Origin: Amphibalanus amphitrite
Lineage: Eukaryota; Arthropoda; Thecostraca; Balanomorpha; Balanidae
Direction: 5' to 3'
Length of the DNA: 64,000 nucleotides
Assembly (NCBI RefSeq): GCF_019059575.1
Contig: NW_024881699.1
Location: forward strand, 620,001-684,000
The position numbers and the translations under genes are program-made. Below, in pieces: positions 1-11,739 of the stretch; position 1 is the first letter of the stretch; each line of letters begins with the position of its first letter. The notes below the pieces were generated by a model. It ran no database searches and was not told the DNA's origin. It saw nothing but the letters and a program-made list of their open reading frames with translations.

Positions 1-576
1 CCAGTCAACATGCATGGGTGTCAGCTCGCCCGCATATTTCCAATGTTGCCAACCACCAGTTGCTCTGAGCTAAGGCCTTGTTTCATTCAAGTAATTTTTA
101 TATCGTAGCACATACTGCTTCTGCTCGTATGATCAGCTTAACTTATGATGAATTTGGAAAGATGTATTGAGCTGGCATCTCGTCTTTTGCATGAAATTGA
201 TCGTGTCCTGTATGTAGTATGCTAACGACGTCTTTATAATCTGTGTTCTATTATTATCAAATCCGTTGCGTCTACAAATCCAATTACTCCAGAGTGTTAT
301 GCCAATAGGGAAGATCACTGTGGGGTGATCTGATGTGGCACTATCCGTTAGTGATCACAAAAGAAGTTTTGGGTTAGACTTGGTTTACGCTGAGCACCAA
401 GCGGCATTGAAGCATTGCAACTCCGGCTACCGCTAATTCCAACTACCTTTTCTCTTAGATGTCTAATTTTTGCTAGCCTCGGGTCGTTTATCTCATCGCA
501 ATCAAAATATGGACTGACATTTAGTCTACTCAGCACAGTTAAAATTTACGGGTTTGTCGTCATCCAAGCAAAGTTA
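1..576. other. spacer, no gene recognised
   Basis: AT-rich sequence without a convincing exon, RNA gene or repeat boundary. Short open frames on both strands have no recognisable domain. Confidence 0.5.
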
Positions 577-741
577 GACGTAGTTTGTGTTTCAAGGAAT
601 GAGTTCGGCGCTTTTTACACCAATTTGTCACCATTTTTTATAATTATTTGTAGGTACTGAGACGTAGTTTGTGTTTGAAGGAATGGGTTCGGCGCTTTTT
701 TACACCTATTTGTCACCATTTTTTATAATTGTAGGTACTGG
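577..741. repeat. 84-bp tandem duplication
   Basis: Two adjacent copies starting at 577 and 661, each opening with GACGTAGTTTGTGTTT and closing with GTAGGTACTG. They differ by a few substitutions and a small deletion near the end of copy two, so the duplication is fairly recent. Confidence 0.85.
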
Positions 742-3520
742 TGCTAATTCGTTGACTGTGTGCCAATTATGGAAGGTTACTGAGAAAACCTGTATGATCT
801 TTTAGCATTTTCTTAACGATTGAATTTCTTTCAACCTAGTTTTGTCTCGGCCATGTTTTGAAGTTAAACGTACCTTTTTTGTGTAACTCATTTTTATTTC
901 ATTTATGACGGCTGATGCGCGTATCTTTGGCTTCATTTTAAAACGAGTCTTTTTGGTAATGCCTACAAGACTACTGAAGAAGCGACTTCCGGATGCGGTG
1001 TGTATAATCTTACATCGGTAAGTAAGTGAAAATCCTATATCCTCAGCATTAATGCCTTTCGTTTCAATCCTATCGTATCACCGGGGTTCCTACCAGCTCT
1101 AATTGGTTTAGATTTAATATTGTCATCACAATACAACGCCAGAATAAAACGCACGTACACCGACGTTCATTCAATTGACATATAACACTATAAATGATGC
1201 GCTACGCACGCTGCCTATAGAAACAGACAAACAACAAACACAGACTTACGTAAGTATATAGTTGAGTGACGGTAGAAATCGCACAGACAGCGCCGATTTA
1301 TGAAGTATAAAAATGCAATTTCAGCTTCATTTTAAGCCGAAGGATGTGTTATTTTTGGATCTGCTGATCCTCAAAAGGAAACAAAATAAACCTTCGCATT
1401 TACACATGCTAATACGTTTTTTCTACTTTTTGACATATTCCGTCGCAGCGTACGTAAACTCCGTCGCATTTACGTTGCTATTTATTTTCTGCGACAATTT
1501 ACTTTACGGTGAAGATTTTGAAGAAGCCGTGACAACGTTTCCTAAGCAATGTTTTTGTGTGATTCGTGTGTGCTCTGATCAAACAAGGAATGCAGAGTGA
1601 TTGTGAAAATAGCGACTTCTTGGTAAGTACCTTTAAGAATTATTAAAATATGTGCGAGAAGTAGGTATATTTGATTTGTATATTGACGTGTTGGCATGGT
1701 GCATGGAAGCTTTTATTTGAATGCTCTTAAGTATTTTTTTATGGTTAAGAATTCATTTGTATGTTTTATACGTTGTTTTGTGCTTAGAGAGTTAGGTGAT
1801 ATCTTGTATTACGATGAATTTAAAGCAGAAGCATTGCATACGATGCTTCTGCAAAATAGTAGGTACAAAGTTTGGCATTAGTTATAGGTTTAGGTATTAG
1901 TGACCGTAGACCTCTGCATCTGTATACCTACCTCCTACCATATATAGACTTGGGCATACAGAGGTCAATGTCGTAATTTTATTGAATGCGTGACCCATGT
2001 AAGAAGCCAAAAATGAAATCGTAAGCATTGAAAAGAAGCGTTTCAAACATGTTGCGGCTTCCTGATTTAGGGAAAACCGTTTTCCGTCTTTCGTTTTTGC
2101 TGTGGCTTTTTCTTTGGCTGATAGTTGCGTCACATCGAGCCAGTAACCACATACCGCGCGTATTTCCGGTATGTGGTATCTATTTCGGTATTTCCGCGCA
2201 GCTCTTTTTGCAAACGGTCGTTTTTGTGTGCGTCGCACATTTCTATATTTAGTGGTTTCGTGCATTGATTTAAAATAGCAAGATGTATCAACAACGAACC
2301 AAAGGTACGGTAAATGGAACTCGTAAGTCGTTTCCATTTTTCCATGTATTCATCTTGTGTATACTTTTGCGTGCGTGTTCGATTGATTAGTTGCCACGCC
2401 AGGTGTTGCCTCTTCGATGTGCTCATGTGTTTGATAGCAGATAGTTTGACTTCAGATGACGTTTTCGTGTATTTTGCTGCCTCTGTGGAATGTTTAAGAT
2501 TTGTGTGACCCATGTTGTGCGATGTGTAAGGCGTATGCATTTATATTTTGTGTTCGACCACCTCAATCTCGTATTGTTCTAACAGTGTGCGAGTCTTGCG
2601 TCATTTGGGTGCCTACAATGTGCAATGTGCATTGGTAAGCCTAGTATGTTAACATGTTTTGTAAGTTGTTTTTATTGAATGGTTTGAATTCATAACTTTC
2701 TTTTCATTCATTTCATATTTTGAAACAGAGGATTAGCCTTACCTTTCGTAAAGAAACATTTGATAATTTATTGCCTATTGGCCAATCACACTAAGTAACA
2801 TGCAAAAATATGTAGGTACCTGATGTAAGTAGAACATATGACAACATTGCCTAATAATGTAAGCGACTCTGGAGTATTTGTTAGGATAGATGCTCAGAAC
2901 TCACTGCCTGCAGTTTCGTTAGGTGGGTGGTTCGTTCACAGGGGATATGAGATAGGTAAATCGGAGTTCTATAGCCTTGGGTAAATCACAGGTTCTGTTC
3001 ATTAGCTTCATGCGATCGTTCTCCAATGACGAATATCCCCGCTTAAAAAAATGTAGGTATATTTGTTTTGGTAATTTTGTCATTAAAATATGGTAGTAGT
3101 TCAATTTTCATTTTTGTATGGTCTTCAAATAATGTTGCGAAAATGAGTCGGTAGCAATAAATGCGGGATTCGAAATTCGTCAGTGGCAAATCTTGGTAAG
3201 ACTAAATGCTAAATGGTTTTGCTTATTTTACTCTGGCAGTGAAATAATTGGTGGTAGATACTAGATAGGTAGGGCAATTACGCGTGGATAGGTTTCGTAC
3301 GTAAATGATAGCTTAGAAGCCATGACCTTATATAGTGCATACTGCTTAGGCCATAATGCTTAAAAATAGCATCGTATCATGGGTTTTGGACAGCCGTCAG
3401 TCACCGATAAGAGTTTCAGCCATTTTCGTATCAATTTTATAACTCGATACATCTGTTAGTGTATCCAGCGTAATGTAATGTAATAGTCGTTGTTTTATTG
3501 TAAAATATTTTGCACAGTTT
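742..3520. other. AT-rich spacer, no gene recognised
   Basis: No exon or mobile element could be supported. A TATAAA at 1189 and a GTAAGTACC donor-like site near 1621 flank a 95-codon open frame at 1313-1600. That frame has no recognisable domain, so I do not call a gene. Confidence 0.4.
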
Positions 3521-3760
3521 TGCGCTCTGTCGGCCTGACTGCTGTCCAAGGCGATGCCCGCCCTATCCCTCCGGCTCCACGTGCCGGGCATCGGACAACA
3601 GGGAGGCGCCCGCTGCTGATGTGACCGCTCTGACAGGCCGCCGGGTCTGACCGGCCAGGGGCTGACCGACCGGGGGGGGGGGGCGCGGGCTGCTCAATTG
3701 TTGTGCTCATGATAGCACACCGGTCTCCGGAGCGGTTAACGTTCACAGCACAGCACCATC
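3521..3760. other. GC-rich patch with G homopolymer
   Basis: Abrupt GC-rich, CpG-containing patch with a run of twelve G at about 3672-3683. No exon recognised. Possibly a degenerate repeat or a CpG patch. Confidence 0.3.
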
Positions 3761-3929
3761 CTGGCTGAGAGAGGGATATACAGTGTATACCTATATAGAC
3801 GGTCTATAGACGGTCATAGTGTCAAGTAGATGCTGCCTGGCTGAGAGTGGGATATAATACACTATAAATAAGCACAAACGGTGGTGATAAGACGGTGATG
3901 GGATTGGGCCAATCAGTTTCCGAGCATTA

Positions 3930-4117
3930 GCCGCGTTTACATAGGGCTAGTTGCCAGATAGTGGAATTCCGATACCGAGACATTTATTCCACTAACGAGA
4001 CGTTTCAGGCACATTCCGCTAGTAGAACCACCGGAAATTGCCTGAAATGTCTCGTTAGTGGAAATGTCTCGGTATCGGAATTCCACTATCTGGCAACTAG
4101 CCCTATGTAAACGCGGC
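3930..4117. mobile_element. TA-target MITE with long terminal inverted repeats
   Basis: A 188-bp palindromic element. The left arm from 3930 begins GCCGCGTTTACATAGGGC, and its near-perfect reverse complement ends at 4117; the arms are about 75 bp with a short unique centre. It is bordered on both sides by TA (3928-3929 and 4118-4119), as expected for Tc1/mariner-type target duplication. It encodes nothing, so it is a non-autonomous MITE. Confidence 0.85.
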
Positions 4118-4399
4118 TATTGACTACACGATGTTCTGGCCGGGAGAAGAATGCATTATAACGGTAAACGTAAGTGGTATACGATATGCGGGTATATAAA
4201 CGGTAAACACGGGCACTACACTGTCGAATCGGTCGATTTTGCCAGAACGACTGTGATTTGTCGGGTCTTTCAGTCTCCGAACAATAATAATGCATCAAAC
4301 GTTCCGACTTATGAAGCGCCGTCTACCTCGCATTTCCATGTTGAACGGAATAGTAGGTAGCTCAATCAATACGTGAACCAACAAACGTTTTACACCAAA

Positions 4400-4810
4400 A
4401 ATGCATTAAAATGAAACTGAATGGTAAAACTGAAACCGATTCGACATCTCAGGCTATAATCAGGACGGCTCGGGTCAGGGCGGGTCGGGTTGAGTTTGCC
4501 ACCCGGTTCCTGAACGGGCCAGGCGCCGCGGCGCTGCCGCTCTCTGCCCGACCCAGCCGACCGCCGGGGGCGCGGACCGCCGCGCCGCCCCGGGTGACAG
4601 CCCAGCGGGCTAGCCTACCTCCCGGGGGAGACGTGCAGGTCAGCTGGCTGACCTTGACCGGCCGGTCGGCAACAGCCCGGGGGGCAGGCGGGCAGACGGA
4701 AAGGGTCGCGAGCAGACGGGCAGCGGCGGCCACGTGGCGGCTGCCCTAACGCGACCACATGACTGTCAGGTCGGGGTTAGTCTGGGCCGCGGGCGCGCCA
4801 TATGGCTGAG
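4400..4810. other. CpG-rich patch upstream of Suv4-20
   Basis: Strongly GC- and CpG-rich stretch with long open frames on both strands, which is what base composition alone would give. No domain is recognised. It could be a distal promoter or untranslated first exon of the Suv4-20 gene starting at 7372, but no splice link can be shown. Confidence 0.3.
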
Positions 4811-4868
4811 CCAGGGCGAGGCTGGTAGCATGTCGATACGTCTTTGCTGTTGCGTCGACACTCATTAG

Positions 4869-5125
4869 ACGCGTTTACATAGGGTTTGTTGCAAGCTTAT
4901 ATCTCCGTCCGTGATGTTGCAAAAGAAGCCAATTGTGCTGAACAATTTACAAAATGATCCACTCTAAATATTTGAAGACCACTGCATCGAAATTATCGCC
5001 AAATTAACGAGCTAGAGCCTCGTCAAATATGCTATGTAAACCGGGTTAACGATGGCTTCATTGAGCAGTTGATTGTTGAATTAATACGCACTCTACGAAG
5101 CATCAGCATGCATTTACCTTTTTAT
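4869..5125. mobile_element. diverged relative of the 3930 MITE
   Basis: Begins CGCGTTTACATAGGGTTTGTT, close to the terminus of the MITE at 3930. It contains further GCTATGTAAACC and TATGTAAGCCGC motifs near 5031 and 5124 in the opposite orientation. The boundaries are approximate. Confidence 0.4.
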
Positions 5126-5329
5126 GTAAGCCGCTATCGTTCACTGAGCCATTCAAGTCAGTTCAGCGGTCAGCCTAATTGTGTGTAACACAGAGAAAAG
5201 TTTTTTAACATGGGCAATGTTGGATCCGGAACTAAGCGCCTCTCCGAAGACAAAAAGCAGACTACGCCATCGTGCAGCTGAGGTCAGCCATAGCGGCTAC
5301 GTAAAATCAACATAGCATAGCTCTCATTT

Positions 5330-5627
5330 GGCTTTTGACAGCAAATTAGTGCGTTATGGTCAAATGTGAACAGAGAGTAAAAACGGCGCGGCTGCAAGAA
5401 ACTCGTTGATGATTATTCGTCGGCCTATTTCCTTTTTTATTCCTTGTTTGACATTTACATCATTATGCTCTCATTTCAATGCAAATTGCGGTCACGTGTG
5501 TCATTAACTGCGTAAAATAACGTGCTATTTATTTTTTGGCAGCAAATTAGTCACCATCGTAAATGTGAACACGACTGACGCATGTCCGTATACAAATCAG
5601 CGAGGCCGGTAACGTAAGTTAGGGCCA

Positions 5628-5667
<40 letters not shown>

Positions 5668-5700
5668 CAAACGGTGCCGCTGCGAGAAAACCGTTGGCCG
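5330..5700. repeat. imperfect duplication, second copy interrupted by an A36-tailed insert
   Basis: Copy one (about 5330-5415) reads GCAGCAAATTAGT-like sequence, then GTGAAC, then AAACGGCGCGGCTGC. Copy two (about 5526-5700) repeats these blocks. Its two halves are separated by about 60 bp plus an uninterrupted run of 36 A at 5630-5665, resembling a short retroposed insert. Confidence 0.5.
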
Positions 5701-7290
5701 TGGAATCTTAGGTAGGCATGATTTTAATACTTTACTTCGCTGTATGATAATCATTCCTCACACGTCTATTAGGTGAAAATGATAAATCTGTTCCTCGTGT
5801 TTCGGTCCACTGGGTTTTAGTTCGGATTCCGGAACCTTAACCGTCCGAACATTTTACATCACGGGCCATTTTGAATTCTGCGGATTAGTGCTCAAGTTCT
5901 TGCTCTTATACTGTTTGTTTATCTGTCAAGAATATTCTTTAGTGGAATAGTTTTTAAATATCTGTGGGATACCAACTGAATATTTGGCATGTTTTCTTAT
6001 TGCGTTGCATATATTTTCTTTTGTAAGTGAACTGAACATTTATGTATGAATGTTGGGAATAATGACCCAAATTACTAGATAATAAATCCTTATTCAATAA
6101 GTACCTTTCAAAAATCATTTGATTTGTTGTCATGACAGGCTGTGACGGGTGACCAGACTGCAAAGCATGGCTAACACGGTCAATGAGACACACCAGCTAG
6201 TTTGACCAATCCACACCAGCCTGCACCAAGCAGGCTGGAAATTTGCATCTTCTGCACCATAAAAAAATCCTTGAACTTTTGCTACAGAGTTTATAAGTTT
6301 GCTTTTACAAGACAAGATTGCAATAAAAAGTCCATTTTGCTTTGGCCAACCTTGTTAGCATTGTGTCTCCTAGGTATTGTGTCCCTCCATCATTTCTTCA
6401 GACAATGCTGCAACAGCACAGCATTTCAGCATGGTACTTCTAAAAGTGTGCACTGACCAATGCAAATTCTACACCACTGTGGTAAATTCGCACTGCACCT
6501 TACACTGACAGACAAGTCAAGAACATCATTTATCAGTGGCATTGCAATTACTAATGAAGATGACCAGTAAGGTACTGAAATAAGTATTTGAAAACTAGAG
6601 GAACAGGAAATAAAAAATTGTCTTGGCTGCACATATTCTGAATTTATCACATGGAAGTTTTAAAACATCCCTGAACATTAGATAGATGCTGAGGAACAGG
6701 TAGCTACCTACCATGTAAAACAGGCATTATGAAATAGGCACCCATTTTTCTGATTCCTGTGTGCAAATTACCTGAGAGCTCAGGGTGAAAGCAAATAATT
6801 GAAAAGGAAAGTTATCTATGAAAAAGCTGTCTGCAATGCTAATGCTTGAAACAGTTTGTGAATGTTGTCAACCATACAAACAAGCTTCAACCCAAGTCAA
6901 GGCAGTGATCTGATCATAATAGCTACATCTATGCAGTGATGTAAAAACACCCTCCCTAACCTGCCTCCTGGGCCATGTAGCGACACTCAGAACTTGTCAA
7001 ATAACTTTTTGACTTATTTGCTTTTAGATTTGCTCATCGGTCAGTGACCTGGCCTTGTGAGGGTGAAAATTGTCCCCCCCCCCCCCAGAAAAAAACGATT
7101 ATGAGGTTTATTAGGACATTTTGTATTATTCTTGTGACACAAAGCTTTTGGCAATACTGCTTTGACCAGCATCACGTTTGTTCTCGTGGAAACGCTTCGA
7201 AATTCGAACGATAAATTGGACCCGCGGTCAAGCCATCACGTTGCAATCATTCGATCTGAGCTGAGCACATCCAAGATGTTTTCATTGCTG
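5701..7290. other. spacer, no gene recognised
   Basis: No coding exon or delimited repeat was recognised, apart from a C homopolymer near 7074-7086. The promoter of the downstream Suv4-20 gene should lie here or just 5' of it, but no core element is convincing. Confidence 0.4.
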
Positions 7291-7371
7291 TAGTTGTACG
7301 TCGTCGTAGGTCTAGTACTAGTTGAACCTCCCGATTTAGCCGGTCTCTCTCCGCGGCAGGCAGCTGAGACG

Positions 7372-7520
7372 ATGGTGGTTCGGAAACCGGAGCGGCGACT
7401 GGCCGGCGGCGCCCTCAACAAGACGCTGACGCCGCAGGAGCTGTCCGACTGTGACGACATCGCCACGGCGCTCACCATCGACCCCTACCTGGGCTTCATC
7501 ACGCACAAAATGTGCACCAC
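7372..7520 (+). CDS. Suv4-20 coding exon 1
   Basis: Forty-nine codons plus two bases, ending at a GTGAGT donor. It encodes the family N-terminal block with [20 protein letters not shown]. An upstream in-frame ATG at 7294 is the alternative start. Confidence 0.85.
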
Positions 7521-10500
7521 GTGAGTCACCGGAGGTATACCGGGCGGTATAGTTTGGAGCTCAGATGTGTGGTGTGCAAGCAACCGGGGCTCTGTATTAG
7601 AAATATTGTTTAACATTTATAGTTATGCTATCTAAAAAAAAAATATTTACGATTCATACGATAAATTTCACTCCTTTAGGATGGGTATAGGATTCAGGAG
7701 GCCAATGGAACTCACGTAACATTCCCTTTCTCAGGTACCAGCCGCCGCGGCTCAACACCAGCGAGCTGCGCACCATCATCGACGCGTTCTGCAGCGACCA
7801 GGACTATCAGCTCGCGCACAAGCGGCTGTTCCGGTCGAACGCGCTGCAGCAGCTGCTGGCCTTCTACAACCACCGCGTCAACATGGACGACCTCAGAGAA
7901 CATGTGCGTACTGAGCCGATGTAACAACTAATTGTCTGTGCCGTCAGTTACATACATTTGCCTGACCGAACTGTAGTTAGTGCTTTCGTGCTGTCATTTG
8001 ATTGGCTAAATCACCTCTTTTGAATTTAGCAGCTACGGATCGACACGGAATGCTGTAAAGGATCGATCGGCATGTTCGGGGCTTTCAGGGGAATTGCATT
8101 AAAGTGACCATCCCACCTTAACATTAGTTTTGAGTTGAGATAGCCAAATTGGTGGCCATGGCCTGAAAATACCGGTTTGGGCACTCACAACATCGAAAAA
8201 TGCTTTAATTCGGAGATATGGAATTTCAAACTTGCAGTTTTCGGATTCTAAGGGGCTAATGCATTGGTATGCCCCCTTAGAATTTGTGACGTCAGCGGAG
8301 GTCTAACAGTTTTTAAATCTTTTACTAAAACGTTTGGTAGCACGCGGTGGTATATGGGTGTCCGTCAAAATTCGTGGAGATATGCTGTCCCACGATTTCA
8401 ATAATGCCTCACGTCAATAAATGAGCTTATTTCAGCGTAACACGGGTTCGTACGCGAGATTTGGACATTTGATTGAAGAAAAAAATCGTTGAAAAGGCAA
8501 CGCCAAGTGGCATAAAAAAAAAAATTGGACATCTTTCCAAAACCGTGCTTTTGTGTGCCTATGTATTTTAGCTTGTCCCACAACCTGCGAAAAAAATCTA
8601 CAGAGCTGCTGTGTAGTTATTTTTAGAGATAACTGAGCGCGATTGAGCGTTGTGAATAGCAAAAACATTGAAATTTCTCTTCATGGTTCTTATTTTTTGG
8701 TTATACAATTTAGCAAAACTGCACAACGCAAAAACGTCTGTCCCACGGTTTTTGGCAAACTTTTTTTCTGGGTCACGTTTGTTTCTGGGTCACGGTACTT
8801 AGCTCCTCATTCAAAGCATTACGGACCGGGTAAGCAGGGTCTGCAGACTTGCATATGGTCCTATCCCGCGAAGGCGCAGAGAGCGGGGGCGGAAACTGAA
8901 AACTGTCAGTTGGGCTGGGCGAACCCAGGGGAAATCATCTCCTGCGTGCCATAAGAGTTCTTTATTCTGGGTCACACGCCCTTGTGGCTTGTCGCTGGTA
9001 AGTGTCGAAAAGAATCACAGTGTCGTGTTGCTGCGTGCAACACGACTCCAGATAAGATGTACTTGGAGATTAGTATTCGATAACAAACTTGCCATATTCG
9101 GAAAACTGTAAAAACCATTCCCCTGGGTCACGCATTTTTTTATTCTGGGTCACGAATTTTAGCGTGACCCAGGAAAAAAATCGTGACCCAGAAGAGAAAT
9201 TCTGCCCACCTACATCATCAAGACATGCAAGTCTTTCCGCCTACGTGTGGAGAAGGTCATTGCCGATAAGGGGGATATATCGCGCAAGAGGTGAGTGAAT
9301 GTATCTGGTTTGATAATGCGTGACCCAGAAGAAAATTTTATTTTTTTCTGGGTCACGGACCATTTTACGCGCATGCGCAATGGCATTTTTGAATCATTTC
9401 AACTGTGAACAGCCTAGGGTGCATGGTTTATGAAAAGGCAATGATTTCTAGAAAATCAGTTGTGGGACAAATATCGACCCAAATCTCCACGAATTTTGAC
9501 GGGTACCCATATGCTGCTTTGCGCGCAACAAATGCCGCACTTTCAAATAAAGTCGCTAGGAACAGCGGAGATCCCAAAAAGTAAACAAAAGTAAAAGTCT
9601 AATATCTTGAAAACCGGTGAATATTTTTCGATGAAATTTGGTACATATTCGTTTTCGCTCTTTCTGAACCGAGCGACATCACTTTCATGCCAATTCATTA
9701 ACTTTTTTGAAGGTGGGAGGGTCCCTTTAAAGACGGATTCCATACTGGTAGACACGTTTCGGGCGATGGTGCTGCCATCTACAACCGGAGTTTCGTATCA
9801 ATATCGTGTGGTGCGTGCTAACGTCCAAGCTTCTGGAACCCTCTATCCCATTCTACAGTGAAAACGGCATTACATATTATGTGCCCTATGTTTTGATCTA
9901 TCTTTCGTTCTTACGCCACCGATAACTGGAATGGTTTTGGTTTCGCCAGGTGCTCAAGTTTCTGGCGGTGCTGAGCGAGGACTCGGGCGTGGCCCTGGAG
10001 GTTTGCACCCGGTACTCAATGGAGGACAACGCCGGCGCGCGGGTCTGCGCCACACGACCCTGGTCAGTAGAATATGACGTGTTTTGTCCCCATCCTAGCC
10101 ATTGAAGCGCATGTTATGGTGGCTGTTTGGTGTTCACGTCATATGGTGCAGGATTTGTTTCTACCGTGAGTGCTTGTGGTAGCAGACCACATTGTGAAAT
10201 TGGACGTGTTCTGTCCACTGTCAGGAGTCGAAACAAGGAGATCCAGTACCTGGTGGGCTGTATCGCCGAGCTGTCCGAGGAGGAGGAGAACCACTTCCTC
10301 CAGCCGGGCAAAAACGACTTCAGCGTCATGTTCAGCACCAGGAAAAAGTGCGGTCAGCTGTGGCTGGGACCGGCCGCCTTCATCAACCACGACTGCAACG
10401 CCAACTGCACGGTGAGTTGATTTGAACCCCATTCCGTCGTTGCAGCTATCAGCCTGGTTCGGCATGATTATGTGTATCTTCATTGGAAGTGGGATTTCAA

Positions 10501-11739
10501 TCAGAGTTGCTTCATACATGGACCGGAACTAAAGCATCCGCATTCCGTACAACTCCCTTTTAATTATCTGACCGATCTCTGACCGATAAAGCTGACCGTG
10601 TCTAATCTACTCTGCCTGGCCGATAGTTGACCTTTTTCCTGACGATCTATCCGGTGGGCAATCGTGAGACCTGTCCATTCGCTTGGCTGCCATGTGTGTT
10701 GTTCACATTCTCGCTTTGGCTGACATTTGACCGTATATGTGTCGCTCTTCCCGATCGCTGATAATGGTGTCATGTGTTTTGTATTGGCTCCCTGTGTTTC
10801 CGATGCATGACCGCGTGTGTCCCCCCGGCTGCCCGTCAGTTTGTGGCCACTGGTCGGAACACGGCCACGGTCCGTACCGTCCGCGAGATCAAACTCGGCG
10901 AGGAGATCACCTGCTTCTACGGCAGCGACTTCTTCGGCGACAACAACTGCTACTGCGAGTGCGAAACGTGCGAGAGGTGAGCAACGGCGAGACTTGTATT
11001 CTATTTACACTGTCACGTTAATGTTTATTACTCTAGCCACAGATAACAGTAGTACTACTGTTATCTGTGTTCTAGCGTATGGCTGCGAGGTTTGAACGCT
11101 CGTTGGGTTACCTTTTACGGTTTAAATGTTTCTATTTCTTGTGTGCATCAACTGCTAAGTATCGTTTTTAAACTCAGATCGTTCCCATAGTACACATCAG
11201 ACTTGTGACTGATTCGTCCGACCACCCGCAGGCGGCAGATGGGGGCGTTCGCGCCGGCGGCGGGCTCGACACCCCCCTCGGACGGGTACCGGCTGCGCCA
11301 CTCGAGTCGACGCCAGGAGGGCAGCACGTCACCGACGGGCGGCGACCGGCTCCAGGCGACAGTCCACCAGCTTCGACAGCGCGGCATGACGCGCTACGAC
11401 GCGCGCATCATCGCCGAACAGCGGCTGCGGCTGCGCGACCCGGAGCCTCCGGGCGGCCCGTGCACCCGGCCGCGCGCGCGCACCCGCCGGCTGCCGGCGC
11501 GGATCCGCGCCAGTCCGCAGTGCCCGCGGCCGCCGCCCCGCCTGCTCCGGTACGAGCCAGACGAGCCAGCCGGCAGCAGTCCGTCCAGCGACGACAGCGC
11601 CTCTAGCGGCGACCTGCGCTACCAGCTGGTGCGGCTGGACGGCGGCAGCGGCGGCTGGCGGCGGCCGCGCCGCGTCACTAGCAAAAAGCCCCGCCGCCGG
11701 CTGCCCGTCGACTTCGACATCATCCAGGTGCTGGGCTGA
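7372..11739 (+). CDS. Suv4-20 (KMT5B/C-type) histone H4 lysine-20 methyltransferase, six coding exons
   Basis: Nuclear SET-domain enzyme that di- and trimethylates histone H4 lysine 20 in heterochromatin. Exons: 7372-7520, 7735-7903, 9950-10062, 10225-10411, 10840-10976, 11232-11739. All junctions are GT..AG and phases agree, giving 420 codons. The N-terminal family block (residues about 17-49, ending [10 protein letters not shown]) opens the protein. A family-specific helical region follows. The SET core has [10 protein letters not shown] with the pseudoknot NHDC at 198-201, and CFYG at 231-234. A post-SET zinc cluster (Cys245, 247, 250) follows. The last exon is a GC-rich Arg/Pro/Ser tail of about 168 residues, far shorter than the fly tail and nearer vertebrate KMT5C. 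ATG 7372 (MVVRKPE) is preferred; an in-frame ATG at 7294 would add 26 residues. Intron 2 carries a transposon. Identification is secure; the start and untranslated exons are less so. Confidence 0.93.
7735..7903 (+). CDS. Suv4-20 coding exon 2
   Basis: Follows a TTTCTCAG acceptor, completes the split Thr codon, and ends in phase 0 before GTGCGT. It encodes the helical pre-SET-equivalent region ([11 protein letters not shown] to NMDDLREH). Confidence 0.9.
8102..9727. mobile_element. 1.6-kb TA-target DNA transposon relic in Suv4-20 intron 2
   Basis: The ends are inverted: the left begins AAGTGACCATCCCACCTT and the right end, reverse-complemented, begins AAGGGACCCTCCCACCTT. TA flanks both sides (8100-8101, 9728-9729). 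A second, internal inverted pair lies at about 8340-8395 and 9465-9535 and includes GTCAAAATTCGTGGAGAT. The centre (8768-9357) carries nine copies of CTGGGTCACG-like decamers in both orientations. No intact transposase is visible, so it is a non-autonomous or decayed element. Confidence 0.75.
9950..10062 (+). CDS. Suv4-20 coding exon 3
   Basis: Acceptor CGCCAG, donor GTCAGT. Thirty-seven codons plus two bases; encodes [14 protein letters not shown] to CATRPW, with the Trp codon split over the next junction. This is the start of the SET region with the conserved TRYSME block. Confidence 0.92.
10225..10411 (+). CDS. Suv4-20 coding exon 4 (SET core)
   Basis: Acceptor CTGTCAG, donor GTGAGT. Encodes [26 protein letters not shown] and [18 protein letters not shown], the most diagnostic part of the catalytic SET fold. 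Confidence 0.95.
10840..10976 (+). CDS. Suv4-20 coding exon 5 (SET end, post-SET)
   Basis: Acceptor CCGTCAG, donor GTGAGC. Encodes [20 protein letters not shown], then EEITCFYG and the CECETC post-SET cysteines. The terminal Arg codon is split. Confidence 0.94.
11232..11739 (+). CDS. Suv4-20 coding exon 6 (C-terminal tail)
   Basis: Acceptor CCGCAG. Completes the Arg codon and runs 168 codons to TGA 11737. The tail is rich in Arg, Pro, Ser and Ala, with extreme GC at third positions, and has no known domain. It ends [12 protein letters not shown]. Confidence 0.85.

Noticed and set aside
1189-1625. TATA box followed by a first exon with a GTAAGTACC donor
   Set aside because: The 95-codon frame has no recognisable similarity and no downstream acceptor could be matched.
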